This document shows, piece after piece, positions 1 to 5,321 of a stretch of DNA of 10,206 nucleotides (its first letter is position 1; each line of letters starts with the position of its first letter). Source of the stretch: an uncultured Lachnospiraceae bacterium (GTDB lineage: Bacteria > Bacillota > Clostridia > Lachnospirales > Lachnospiraceae). The DNA lies in contig CAJUDY010000073.1 of NCBI GenBank assembly GCA_910584945.1, positions 1 to 10,206 of the forward strand, given 5' to 3'. The notes under the pieces are model-generated. The model was not told where the DNA came from and searched no databases. It saw only the letters and a program-made list of their open reading frames with translations. The translations under genes were made by a program, and so were the position numbers.

Positions 1-1843
1 CAATGAAGCAGTGCCGGAGGGTCTTCATAGCATAGCAGAGGATGTCGCGGCTGACGGCCTGAACGATATTCTCCACGAATTTCGGACCATAGGATTCGAT
101 GCGTTCCCATTTCTTTGTAGATCCCACGCCTTCATAGGTGACGGATTCTCCGCCGAATTGATTGGTGCCGATCCGGGGCTTCACATATGCAAGTCTGCGT
201 CCTGAAGGAAGCTGGATGAAGAGCATTCCGCTCTTGTAAAAGAAGCGTATGCCGCGAACTTCTGTCTGGATTCGCTTTGTGATCGTGGTCTTGACGGCGC
301 GGTCGATGTCCCACCAGAAGGCTGTGATTATCGGATTGGATGCACGCCAGGAATTGACGAGGGGCTGAAGCTCATCCTCTGTCAGCCCCATTTCGAGAGC
401 GCCCATTGATTTTAATGCACCGACGGATCCGCCATATCCGAGAGCCAATTCTGCGATTTTCCCTTTTTGGCGGAGATGACTGTTGACGCCGTGCTTCTCA
501 ACAGGAACGCCGAACATCTGGCTTGCGCTGGCACAGTAGATGTCTTTCCCTTCGGCGAATACTCTGGATCTCCATGATTCTCCGGCAAGGCAAGCAAGGA
601 CGCGGGCTTCTATAGCGGAGAAGTCCGATACGATGAATTTATATCCGGGGCGGGGCACGAAGGCTGTCCTGATCAGCTGCGAGAGTGCATCCGGAATATC
701 ATCATATAATAGCTGCATAGTTTCATAGTCACTGCTTTTTACAACTGCTCTGGCTTCGGCGAGATCCGTCATATGGTTCTGCGGAAGGTTCTGCAGCTGT
801 ATCAAGCGTCCGGCCCATCTGCCGGAACGGTTTGCACCGTAGAACTGGAACATACCGTGGGCGCGTCCGTCTCTGCAGACGGCATTCTGCATTGCCTGAT
901 ATTTCTTCACGGATGATTTGGCAAGTTGCAGGCGAAGCTTCAGGGCGTTCGTAATGTTACCGTTAGCGTTACCGTCAGGGGCTTTGACAAACTGGGCGAC
1001 TTCCTTCTTTCCAAGAGATTCCATTTCCACGCCGTTATCAGAGAGCCATTCCTTCATCTGTGCCACGCTGTTTGGGTTGTCGAGCCCTGTGAGATTCTGC
1101 ATCTGAAGCATGAGCGTGGATTTTGATTTCTCATCGAAGGCAATGGCGTTTTCCACCACCTGCATATCCAGCATGATTCCCCGGTCATTTATTTCCTGAT
1201 CGAGATGGTATTCATCCCAGATAAAGTCTGGAACCGGATATTTTGCAAGGCGTTTCTTTATTGCCAGTTCCACTTCCACGTCCCTGCGGTTATATTCTTT
1301 GAAAAGGATCCATTTTTCTCCGTCATGCTGAGGAAGGTTCCGGGTTCTTCCGCCGTTTGACTTGGTCGGTTTGCATGGGGTACAGAAGTATCTGATCAGG
1401 TCTTTGCCTTCCTTCAGCTTCTGATCCTGAAGCTTCAGTACAGCGCCGACGCCTTCCAGTGAGAGGGGAAGTCCCATATAGGCTGACCAGATCATGGTGC
1501 ATTTCCAGGATTCCGGGTCAAGGTATTTGCTGGCGGGATCCTCCGGGATGCTATATCCGTAAAAGTATTCCGGATGGTGACGCTTCAGCCAGTTGGAGAG
1601 ACAGATGCGTTCAAATGCGGCATTGTAGGCCCATTTGGTAACAGATTCATCTGTCAGTGCGTCGAGGATTTCATCCGGGATCTGATCGCCGCAGGCGAGG
1701 TCATACACTGTGACCGGTCCGCCGTCAATGGATACTCCGAAGAGCAGTATTTCAAAATTATCAGACTCAGCGTACTTGTAGGCACCGCATTTCTTGATGT
1801 CTATGTCGCTGTAAGTCTCCAGGTCGATTGACATTTCTTTCAT
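1..1843 (-). CDS. Family A DNA polymerase with 3'-5' exonuclease domain, 3' end outside window
   Basis: Replicative DNA polymerase of the phage Pol I type. I read 614 intact codons from the ATG at 1843 with no frameshift. The N-terminal DnaQ-like exonuclease domain shows D7 and E9 (Exo I), N74-x-x-F77-E78 (Exo II) and Y184-x3-D188 (Exo III). The polymerase domain shows motif A (D407 FSAIE412 AR) and motif B (R458, K462, Y470, G471). The frame reaches the helix just before motif C (NIVQAVSRDIL) and leaves the window before the expected HDE, so the missing part should be short. There is no 5'-nuclease domain, as is usual for phage enzymes. The residue at the position of E. coli Phe762 is Leu466. 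The start is supported by an AGGAAAGG ribosome binding site that overlaps the stop codon of the upstream DUF5688 gene, suggesting translational coupling. It is the last visible gene of the left operon. Confidence 0.95.
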   Translation of the reverse strand, partial: MKEMSIDLETYSDIDIKKCGAYKYAESDNFEILLFGVSIDGGPVTVYDLACGDQIPDEILDALTDESVTKWAYNAAFERICLSNWLKRHHPEYFYGYSIPEDPASKYLDPESWKCTMIWSAYMGLPLSLEGVGAVLKLQDQKLKEGKDLIRYFCTPCKPTKSNGGRTRNLPQHDGEKWILFKEYNRRDVEVELAIKKRLAKYPVPDFIWDEYHLDQEINDRGIMLDMQVVENAIAFDEKSKSTLMLQMQNLTGLDNPNSVAQMKEWLSDNGVEMESLGKKEVAQFVKAPDGNANGNITNALKLRLQLAKSSVKKYQAMQNAVCRDGRAHGMFQFYGANRSGRWAGRLIQLQNLPQNHMTDLAEARAVVKSSDYETMQLLYDDIPDALSQLIRTAFVPRPGYKFIVSDFSAIEARVLACLAGESWRSRVFAEGKDIYCASASQMFGVPVEKHGVNSHLRQKGKIAELALGYGGSVGALKSMGALEMGLTEDELQPLVNSWRASNPIITAFWWDIDRAVKTTITKRIQTEVRGIRFFYKSGMLFIQLPSGRRLAYVKPRIGTNQFGGESVTYEGVGSTKKWERIESYGPKFVENIVQAVSRDILCYAMKTLRHCFI

Positions 1844-1856
1844 TGATTTTCCTTTC

Positions 1857-2465
1857 CTATAGGCAGATGATATATGCCCTGTCTGTCAGGCGTTCCTCCG
1901 GTGATACCTGCGTTTCATTGATCTCCTTGACCATTGCGGACAGGTCTTCCAGATTGTAATTGCCGTCGTAGGGGGCAATCATCATTTCATGGATGGATGA
2001 CGGAAGAACGAAAAGCATATTGGTGTTGTATTTCTGGGTAAAAGTCCGGAGCGCTTTCCGATTCATGATGCAGGCGGCGCCTTTGAACTTGTTCGAGTTG
2101 GTGATCACATGGAAACGGATGTCTGCTTCGGCGGCATTATCGTAAGAGATGCCGGTGATGTCTGACAGGACTTTACCGAGGCTTACAATCTGGGTATCTG
2201 CGCTCAGGTTTTCCAGTGCCTTATCCCAGGCTTTGCTTTCAGAGATTCCCACATTGGAGAGGATGATCGGAACAACCTTTACGGAATAATTGGCACCTTC
2301 TTTTTCGCCCTGAAGAATCAAATACTGTTCAATGCCGTCAAGGTCGCAGGGCCTTTTGACAAGAGCTTCCTCTGAAGAATGCTGGAGAGCAATGGTCAGG
2401 TGTTCCAGGATCCATTCCGGGTCGTTGAAATTCATAGTGATATCGTTGATTTGTTCTGTATTCAT
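1857..2465 (-). CDS. DUF5688 family protein, function unknown
   Basis: A 202-residue soluble protein without signal peptide or membrane segment. The C-terminal half carries features I associate with DUF5688, a family of unknown function common in clostridial mobile elements: an ITN-x-x-K-x-x-GAA block near residues 121-131, LPSSIHE at 154-160, and a closing region with EINETQVSPEE near 181-191. Many members are longer than this one, so it may be a short, N-terminally reduced form. AAGGAGG lies 5 nt upstream of the ATG. It sits between a terminator-like hairpin and the polymerase gene, and its stop codon overlaps the polymerase ribosome binding site. I see no recognisable catalytic site and do not assign a role. 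Its place in a replication operon suggests an accessory or host-interaction protein, but that is inference. The family call is from memory of the pattern. Confidence 0.75.
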   Translation of the reverse strand: MNTEQINDITMNFNDPEWILEHLTIALQHSSEEALVKRPCDLDGIEQYLILQGEKEGANYSVKVVPIILSNVGISESKAWDKALENLSADTQIVSLGKVLSDITGISYDNAAEADIRFHVITNSNKFKGAACIMNRKALRTFTQKYNTNMLFVLPSSIHEMMIAPYDGNYNLEDLSAMVKEINETQVSPEERLTDRAYIICL

Positions 2466-2478
2466 GGCGTCCTCCTTA

Positions 2479-2507
2479 TAAAAAGTGGGCGGCAGCGGGG
2501 CCGCCCG
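2479..2507 (-). terminator. Intrinsic terminator-like hairpin inside the left operon
   Basis: Read on the minus strand, a perfect 7-bp GC stem (arms 2500-2506 and 2487-2493, GGGCGGC/GCCGCCC) closes a 6-nt loop and is followed by AC and five T residues (2484-2480). It begins 6 nt after the stop codon of the small membrane protein gene and ends just before the ribosome binding site of the DUF5688 gene. This is the classic form of a rho-independent terminator, although the T tract is short, so partial termination (attenuation of DUF5688 and polymerase expression) is more likely than a full stop. Confidence 0.65.
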
Positions 2508-2512
2508 GTAAG

Positions 2513-2698
2513 TTATCTGTGTAAAATGCGGATGATGTCATCCAGCTTGTCATTGATCTTCTCCAGATTGTCGATTCGCTTCTTCTTGTATTCCTGAGAT
2601 TTTGATACAGCTTTACTAATGGTGTCGATCAGGAAGTACATTGCTACGCATGCACCGATTACGGAAAAGAATGTGATAATTGCTGTTGCTATAGTCAT
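2513..2698 (-). CDS. Small one-helix membrane protein with charged coiled-coil tail
   Basis: A 61-residue protein. Residues about 3-27 form one strongly hydrophobic segment (TIATAIITFFSVIGACVAMYF). Residues 30-61 form a basic, heptad-like charged helix (KKKRIDNLEKINDKLDDII). The likely topology is a single membrane anchor with a cytoplasmic helical tail, although I cannot fix the orientation. The start ATG is preceded by AGGTG at a slightly long spacing. The gene is bracketed by a GC hairpin upstream (2727-2756) and a terminator-like hairpin downstream (2487-2506). I do not recognise a family. Size and topology would also fit a holin-like or XhlA-like protein, but its place among replication genes argues against a lysis role. 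A membrane tether for replication proteins or a host-interaction protein are possible; neither is shown. Confidence 0.7.
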   Translation of the reverse strand: MTIATAIITFFSVIGACVAMYFLIDTISKAVSKSQEYKKKRIDNLEKINDKLDDIIRILHR

Positions 2699-2726
2699 TG
2701 ATTTTCACCTCATTCATAAGATTGTC

Positions 2727-2756
2727 GCAGGCAGCGGCGTGGATGCCGCCACCTGC
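2727..2756 (-). other. Strong GC hairpin upstream of small membrane gene
   Basis: Arms 2745-2756 and 2727-2738 pair over 12 bp on the minus-strand RNA, with two adjacent G-U wobbles and a 6-nt loop (ATCCAC). No T tract follows on the minus strand, so it is not a standard terminator. It lies between the DUF2815 stop codon and the ribosome binding site of the small membrane protein gene. An RNA processing or stability element is possible. Confidence 0.6.
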
Positions 2757-2771
2757 TTTGATTATCAGTTA

Positions 2772-3341
2772 TCAGTCGAGGAAATCATCCTCATCGTCTG
2801 CCGTTGCGAAGTCGTCCTCTGCTCTGGACTTGCCTCCGAGGGGTTCGCCGTCACGGATCTTCTGAAGGTTATTCAGACCGCAGGCGATTCCCTTATTTCC
2901 GTTGCTGTTGAAAGCGTACAGATTGATGGAGGCTCTGCCGTACACACCGGAATAAACTTCGGAGCGTTCGAGGATAGGGTTCCTGTCAGCGTCTACGATT
3001 CCGGGAGCCGTCGCGCTGTTGGCGTTAATGAAGTAGCTGTTCTTATAAGCCTCATCATCCGGTCTTTCCAGATCGCCGTCACGGAGAGGTGTCTTGATGG
3101 CTGAGAGCGCGGGAACGGACTTGCCGTTGCCCTTCAGCTTGCTCTGGCCTTCATCATAGGCGGCTTCAATGGCTGCCTTGATCTTGGCGATGGTCGCGGT
3201 ATCGGACTTCGGGATGATCAGGCTGACGCTGTACTTCGGTGCGCCGCCGTTGATGCTCTTGGGATCCCAGACATTTGCATAGGACCATCTTGTGTTAACG
3301 CCTGTGATAACTTTGGTAGGGATAGTAACTTTCTTTGCCAT
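2772..3341 (-). CDS. DUF2815 family, probable phage ssDNA-binding protein
   Basis: A 189-residue protein of the DUF2815 family, which is related to T7 gp2.5-type OB-fold single-strand-DNA-binding proteins. Visible hallmarks are the N-terminal TRWSYANVWDPKS block, the SLIIPKSD strand followed by an AIxAAYDEG helix, the GVYGRASINLYAFN strand and the LNNLQKIRDGEPLGG segment. The C-terminal tail is very acidic (EDDFATADDEDDFLD), as in SSB and gp2.5 tails that bind partner enzymes. An in-frame ATG exists 11 codons upstream, but the start at 3341 is chosen because TAAGGAGG sits 8 nt before it and the extension has no family resemblance. That ribosome binding site overlaps the stop codon of the DUF2800 gene, so the two are probably coupled. 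Expected role: coat phage ssDNA and recruit the polymerase or the neighbouring nuclease; the pairing is inferred from context. Confidence 0.9.
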   Translation of the reverse strand: MAKKVTIPTKVITGVNTRWSYANVWDPKSINGGAPKYSVSLIIPKSDTATIAKIKAAIEAAYDEGQSKLKGNGKSVPALSAIKTPLRDGDLERPDDEAYKNSYFINANSATAPGIVDADRNPILERSEVYSGVYGRASINLYAFNSNGNKGIACGLNNLQKIRDGEPLGGKSRAEDDFATADDEDDFLD

Positions 3342-3354
3342 GATTTTTTCCTCC

Positions 3355-4476
3355 TTATTCTTCGCTAAAATCATCTTTGGCTGTGTTCAGTGCCGGTCTT
3401 TTATCTGACTCCGGCACAAGTGTCGGTTTGCCTGGCGGCTTTGTGATGAAGCCTGCCAGAAGTTCTTCAAATCTCTTCTTCCCAAGAAGGTAAGTCATTG
3501 CTGTGATTCCGAGTACCTTCTTCTCATAAGGGTCGTATCCGGCTTTTTCTACGGTGGATGCGACAGCTGTCTCATCCGTGTATTTCCGTATGGATCTGCC
3601 TTCCACCACCTTGAATCCGGGGTACTCTGTTCCGCTCATTGCCTGCTGGAGCGCATGTTCCTTGATGTCGCCTGCCCACGCCACCAGATCGTCGATCCGG
3701 GGGAGGATGGCGGATATCTCCGTATCATCCAGGGTGGCGGGCTGCTCAAAGTCGTATGCTGCAAGCTCCAGGTTGTATTCAGCCCTCTTGCGGCAGGTCG
3801 CCTTCACTTTGCAGAACTGGCAATGGTCGCCGGCGTGGAATTCGCCTTTGCCGTTATACGCGAGTTCTGCGGTGGGCTTCAGGAAATCCTCCGCCCATGT
3901 AAGCAGGTCTTCCTTGCTGATGACATAAGTGCTGATGTTCTCACGGCGCGGCTGGAAGATGGTCATTTCCACGGATTCGATGTCGTAGATCCCGTCATAG
4001 GTATCCAGCGCACCAAGCGCATAACACATCATCTGCGGATTGTTTTCCGCTTCCACCAGTATTCCGAGACCATATTTGAAATCTATGATCTGGAGGACGC
4101 TGTCTGCGATGATGAGGCAGTCGCCTGTACCGAATCCGTCCGGTACCCATTTGGAGAAATCCAGTCTCTGTTCAACGAGGATCAGCGGATCCTTGCAATT
4201 CTGCTTTGCCTTTTCGTACTGCTCCATAACGAAGGAACAGTATTCATCGGTGGCATCCGCCATTTCCGTATCGAAGAAATCCAGATTCTCTGTCGGGTCT
4301 TTCACTTCCTGGCCTAACGCATGAAGAACTTTATACTCACATAGCTCATGGGCGTCGGTGCCCTGTTTGGCATATGGAGAAGATTCGTCCTTGATCTCTG
4401 CACAGAGCTTTGCCGAAGGCGGGCATGAGAGCCACCTGTGGGAAGCTGAGGCTGAGAGGTATGCGTGTCTAGGCAT
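3355..4476 (-). CDS. DUF2800 PD-(D/E)XK nuclease with Fe-S cluster cysteines (Cas4/RecB-like)
   Basis: A 373-residue protein. It opens with the family signature LSASASHRWLSCPPS and has a RecB/Cas4-like nuclease core, numbered from the ATG at 4476: H43 (GTDAHE), D119 in GTGDCLII, D132-F-K134 in IIDFKYG, and Q148-x3-Y152. Four cysteines, C18 near the N-terminus and C219, C222 and C228 in the C-terminal HCQFCKVKATC motif, match the split 4Fe-4S arrangement of Cas4 and AddB nucleases. It probably acts as a DNA exonuclease in phage recombination or replication, together with the DUF2815 protein just downstream. A TTG two codons earlier would extend the frame, but the ATG has the better GGAGG spacing (9 nt, against 3). 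It overlaps the preceding gene by 8 nt. Catalytic and metal residues look complete. Confidence 0.92.
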   Translation of the reverse strand: MPRHAYLSASASHRWLSCPPSAKLCAEIKDESSPYAKQGTDAHELCEYKVLHALGQEVKDPTENLDFFDTEMADATDEYCSFVMEQYEKAKQNCKDPLILVEQRLDFSKWVPDGFGTGDCLIIADSVLQIIDFKYGLGILVEAENNPQMMCYALGALDTYDGIYDIESVEMTIFQPRRENISTYVISKEDLLTWAEDFLKPTAELAYNGKGEFHAGDHCQFCKVKATCRKRAEYNLELAAYDFEQPATLDDTEISAILPRIDDLVAWAGDIKEHALQQAMSGTEYPGFKVVEGRSIRKYTDETAVASTVEKAGYDPYEKKVLGITAMTYLLGKKRFEELLAGFITKPPGKPTLVPESDKRPALNTAKDDFSEE

Positions 4477-4828
4477 CGGCAAGTCCCTCCACTTCTTTCA
4501 CGAGAGCCGGGTAGCTGTCTGCCGGGACGTCCGTGAGGCTTCCGCCGTCCGCGTATTTCTTGACGATGGCTTTCACCTGCGCTTTGAACTGTCCGCCGGC
4601 CTCATTGGCCTTGGCTGCAAGAAGGGCTCTGACGTCTTCCTTCGTATAGGAAGGTGTTTCCGGTTCCGGAGCCTTCGCCTCCCTCTTTGCGGGCTTCTTC
4701 TTTGGCTCATCCGCAGGAGCTTCCGTCTCTGTGAAGCATTCTTTGATCGCATTTGCTGTCTGGATTATCTTTTCTCCGCAGGAGATGAGATCATCCAGGA
4801 TCTGTGACAATTCGCTCATTTTGCTCAT
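4469..4828 (-). CDS. Small helical hypothetical phage protein
   Basis: A 119-residue protein and the first full gene of the left operon. The N-terminal helix (MSKMSELSQILDDLISCGEKIIQT) is followed by a Pro/Lys/Glu-rich linker (about residues 35-60) and a C-terminal helical domain (KEDVRALLAAKANEAGGQFKAQVKAIVKKYADGGSLTDVP). This small protein is typical upstream of DUF2800 in Firmicutes phages. Relatives are sometimes labelled 'rRNA biogenesis protein Rrp5' or 'DNA ligase', names I consider unsupported. The C-terminal part resembles small helix-extended-loop-helix modules that bind nucleic acid or partners, but that is inference. The start at 4828 is preferred over an ATG 12 codons upstream because AAGGAG lies 9 nt before it. 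The end overlaps the DUF2800 start by 8 nt, implying coupling. Confidence 0.8.
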   Translation of the reverse strand: MSKMSELSQILDDLISCGEKIIQTANAIKECFTETEAPADEPKKKPAKREAKAPEPETPSYTKEDVRALLAAKANEAGGQFKAQVKAIVKKYADGGSLTDVPADSYPALVKEVEGLADA

Positions 4829-4875
4829 GTTGTCTTTCTCCTTATCTTCATATTTGGTTATCAAGGTTCTAATCC

Positions 4876-4905
4876 GCCGCCTCCAGGCCTGTCTTCCGGG
4901 GCGGC
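4876..4905 (-). other. GC hairpin in leader of left operon
   Basis: Inverted arms GCCGCC (4876-4881) and GGCGGC (4900-4905) enclose 18 nt. On the minus strand the hairpin begins immediately after the stop codon of the mini-ORF and lies about 50 nt before the first full gene. No T tract follows, so it is not a canonical terminator. Confidence 0.45.
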
Positions 4906-4929
4906 TTAATCAATGGTTCTGTTGTTCAT
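4906..4929 (-). CDS. Possible seven-codon leader peptide
   Basis: ATG at 4929 opens a mini-ORF encoding MNNRTID and ending in TAA at 4906. GGAGGTG lies upstream with a 7-nt gap between GGAGG and the ATG, as good as that of the real genes here. A GC hairpin follows directly. This order (ribosome binding site, tiny ORF, hairpin, first structural gene) is that of a translational leader, but a chance occurrence or the remnant of a decayed gene is equally possible. Confidence 0.25.
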   Translation of the reverse strand: MNNRTID

Positions 4930-4958
4930 CGTCGCACCTCCGTTTCACCGTTCTGGTT

Positions 4959-4992
4959 GTCTAGGTATGAGAAAGTGCTGTTTTCCGATTTT
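4959..4992 (-). repeat. 34-nt bipartite repeat, copy 1 (faces left operon)
   Basis: On the plus strand it consists of GTCTAGGTATGAGA, six variable bases, then TGTTTTCCGATTTT. It is identical to copy 2 at 30 of 34 positions, with all differences in the central six. Its minus-strand reading points to the left operon. It ends 18 nt before the ribosome binding site of the mini-ORF. Confidence 0.85.
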
Positions 4993-5040
4993 TTCTGAAA
5001 TTTATTTTCTGAAGCTCATCGGTATCCGCATCTTTCGGAG

Positions 5041-5074
5041 GTCTAGGTATGAGATGGAGGTGTTTTCCGATTTT
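5041..5074 (-). repeat. 34-nt bipartite repeat, copy 2 (faces left operon)
   Basis: Same two 14-nt blocks and the same 6-nt spacing as copy 1, starting exactly 82 bp from it in the same orientation. The conserved blocks with a free centre suggest a protein contacting two faces about two helical turns apart, rather than recent duplication. Confidence 0.85.
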
Positions 5075-5080
5075 CGGGCA

Positions 5081-5114
5081 AAAAAATTTCCGGTCAGATG
5101 GCGACCGGATTTTT
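5081..5114. terminator. Hairpin with A and T tracts, possible bidirectional terminator
   Basis: CCGGTC (5090-5095) and GACCGG (5103-5108) pair around a 7-nt loop, with an extra T-A pair outside. A run of seven A lies before it (5080-5086) and five T after it (5110-5114), so it resembles an intrinsic terminator in both directions. It sits between repeat copies 2 and 3, that is, between the two divergent transcription units, where a terminator is not needed for either operon. A replication hairpin or insulator is an alternative. Confidence 0.45.
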
Positions 5115-5185
5115 CTTTATAAAAGGAAGCGTTTCTGCCTCAAATAAAAAAAATTTGAAAAAAGTTTCGGAGAAATCGGAAAAAT
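5115..5185. other. AT-rich stretch, possible unwinding element
   Basis: A strongly A-rich segment including eight consecutive A (5146-5153) and further A runs, with small inverted arms CAAAT and ATTTG. It lies between the hairpin at 5090-5108 and repeat copy 3. It would suit easy strand opening at an origin or promoter, but composition is the only evidence. Confidence 0.35.
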
Positions 5186-5205
5186 GCCCGGACTCATACC
5201 TAGAC
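5172..5205 (+). repeat. 34-nt bipartite repeat, copy 3 (inverted, faces right operon)
   Basis: The reverse complement matches copy 1 at 27 of 34 positions with the same block spacing: GTCTAGGTATGAG, a variable centre, TTTTCCGATTT. The orientation is opposite to copies 1 and 2, so the CATACCTAGAC end points to the primase gene. The distance to that ATG (117 nt) is close to that from copy 1 to the first full left gene (131 nt). Confidence 0.8.
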
Positions 5206-5211
5206 CTTCGG

Positions 5212-5229
5212 AAAGCCAGGTCTGGCTTT
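5212..5229. promoter_or_regulatory. Perfect palindrome, candidate operator
   Basis: AAAGCCAG and CTGGCTTT form perfect 8-bp arms around a central GT. This is the shape of a dimeric helix-turn-helix repressor site. It begins 7 bp after repeat copy 3 and lies 93 bp before the primase start codon. In RNA it could also fold as a 7-bp stem with a 4-nt loop. No regulator gene that would bind it is visible in the window. Confidence 0.5.
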
Positions 5230-5321
5230 ACTACTCAGACGAAAGGGGTGGTTCCATTGAGGGTCGAGGGCGAGAAGCGGATAGTAACCAATTTCATAAC
5301 GAGATAACAGGAGGCAGAGAT

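Larger units (their letters stand above)
4829..5321. promoter_or_regulatory. Divergent intergenic control region (493 bp)
   Basis: The region separates the leftward operon from the rightward primase operon. It is AT-rich in its middle compared with its flanks and contains no ORF with both a good start and recognisable protein content apart from a seven-codon mini-ORF. It holds three long bipartite repeats, one palindrome, one hairpin with A/T tracts and an AT-rich stretch, listed separately. I could not find a convincing sigma-A promoter for either operon. A weak plus-strand candidate is TTGAGG (5257-5262) and GATAGT (5280-5285) at 17-nt spacing, with two mismatches in each hexamer. Confidence 0.7.

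Noticed and set aside
2513..2698. Holin
   Set aside because: Size and a single membrane helix would fit, but there is no endolysin neighbour and the gene lies within a replication operon, so the name is not supported.
3655..4317. 220-codon plus-strand ORF
   Set aside because: It lies antisense within the DUF2800 gene, whose motifs and ribosome binding site are clear; the antisense frame shows no known motif.
4358..4807. 149-codon plus-strand ORF
   Set aside because: Antisense to the small helical protein and the DUF2800 start, both of which have proper ribosome binding sites and overlap in operon style.
4469..4828. Naming the small helical protein an Rrp5-like rRNA biogenesis factor
   Set aside because: That name circulates for similar phage proteins, but the sequence shows no S1 or TPR repeats; it appears to be a transferred annotation.
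4959..5205. Possible short CRISPR array from the 34-nt repeats
   Set aside because: Only three copies, one inverted, with variation confined to the centre of the repeat and unequal spacing; no cas genes. The Cas4-like protein nearby belongs to the DUF2800 phage family.
5098..5307. Plus-strand ORF of 69 codons in the divergent region
   Set aside because: It reads through the AT-rich stretch, repeat copy 3 and the palindrome, has no ribosome binding site and low-complexity content.
5184..5321. 46-codon N-terminal extension of the primase-helicase
   Set aside because: No ribosome binding site at the upstream ATG, while AGGAGG stands at the correct distance from the ATG at 5322; the extension encodes regulatory DNA and resembles no primase domain.
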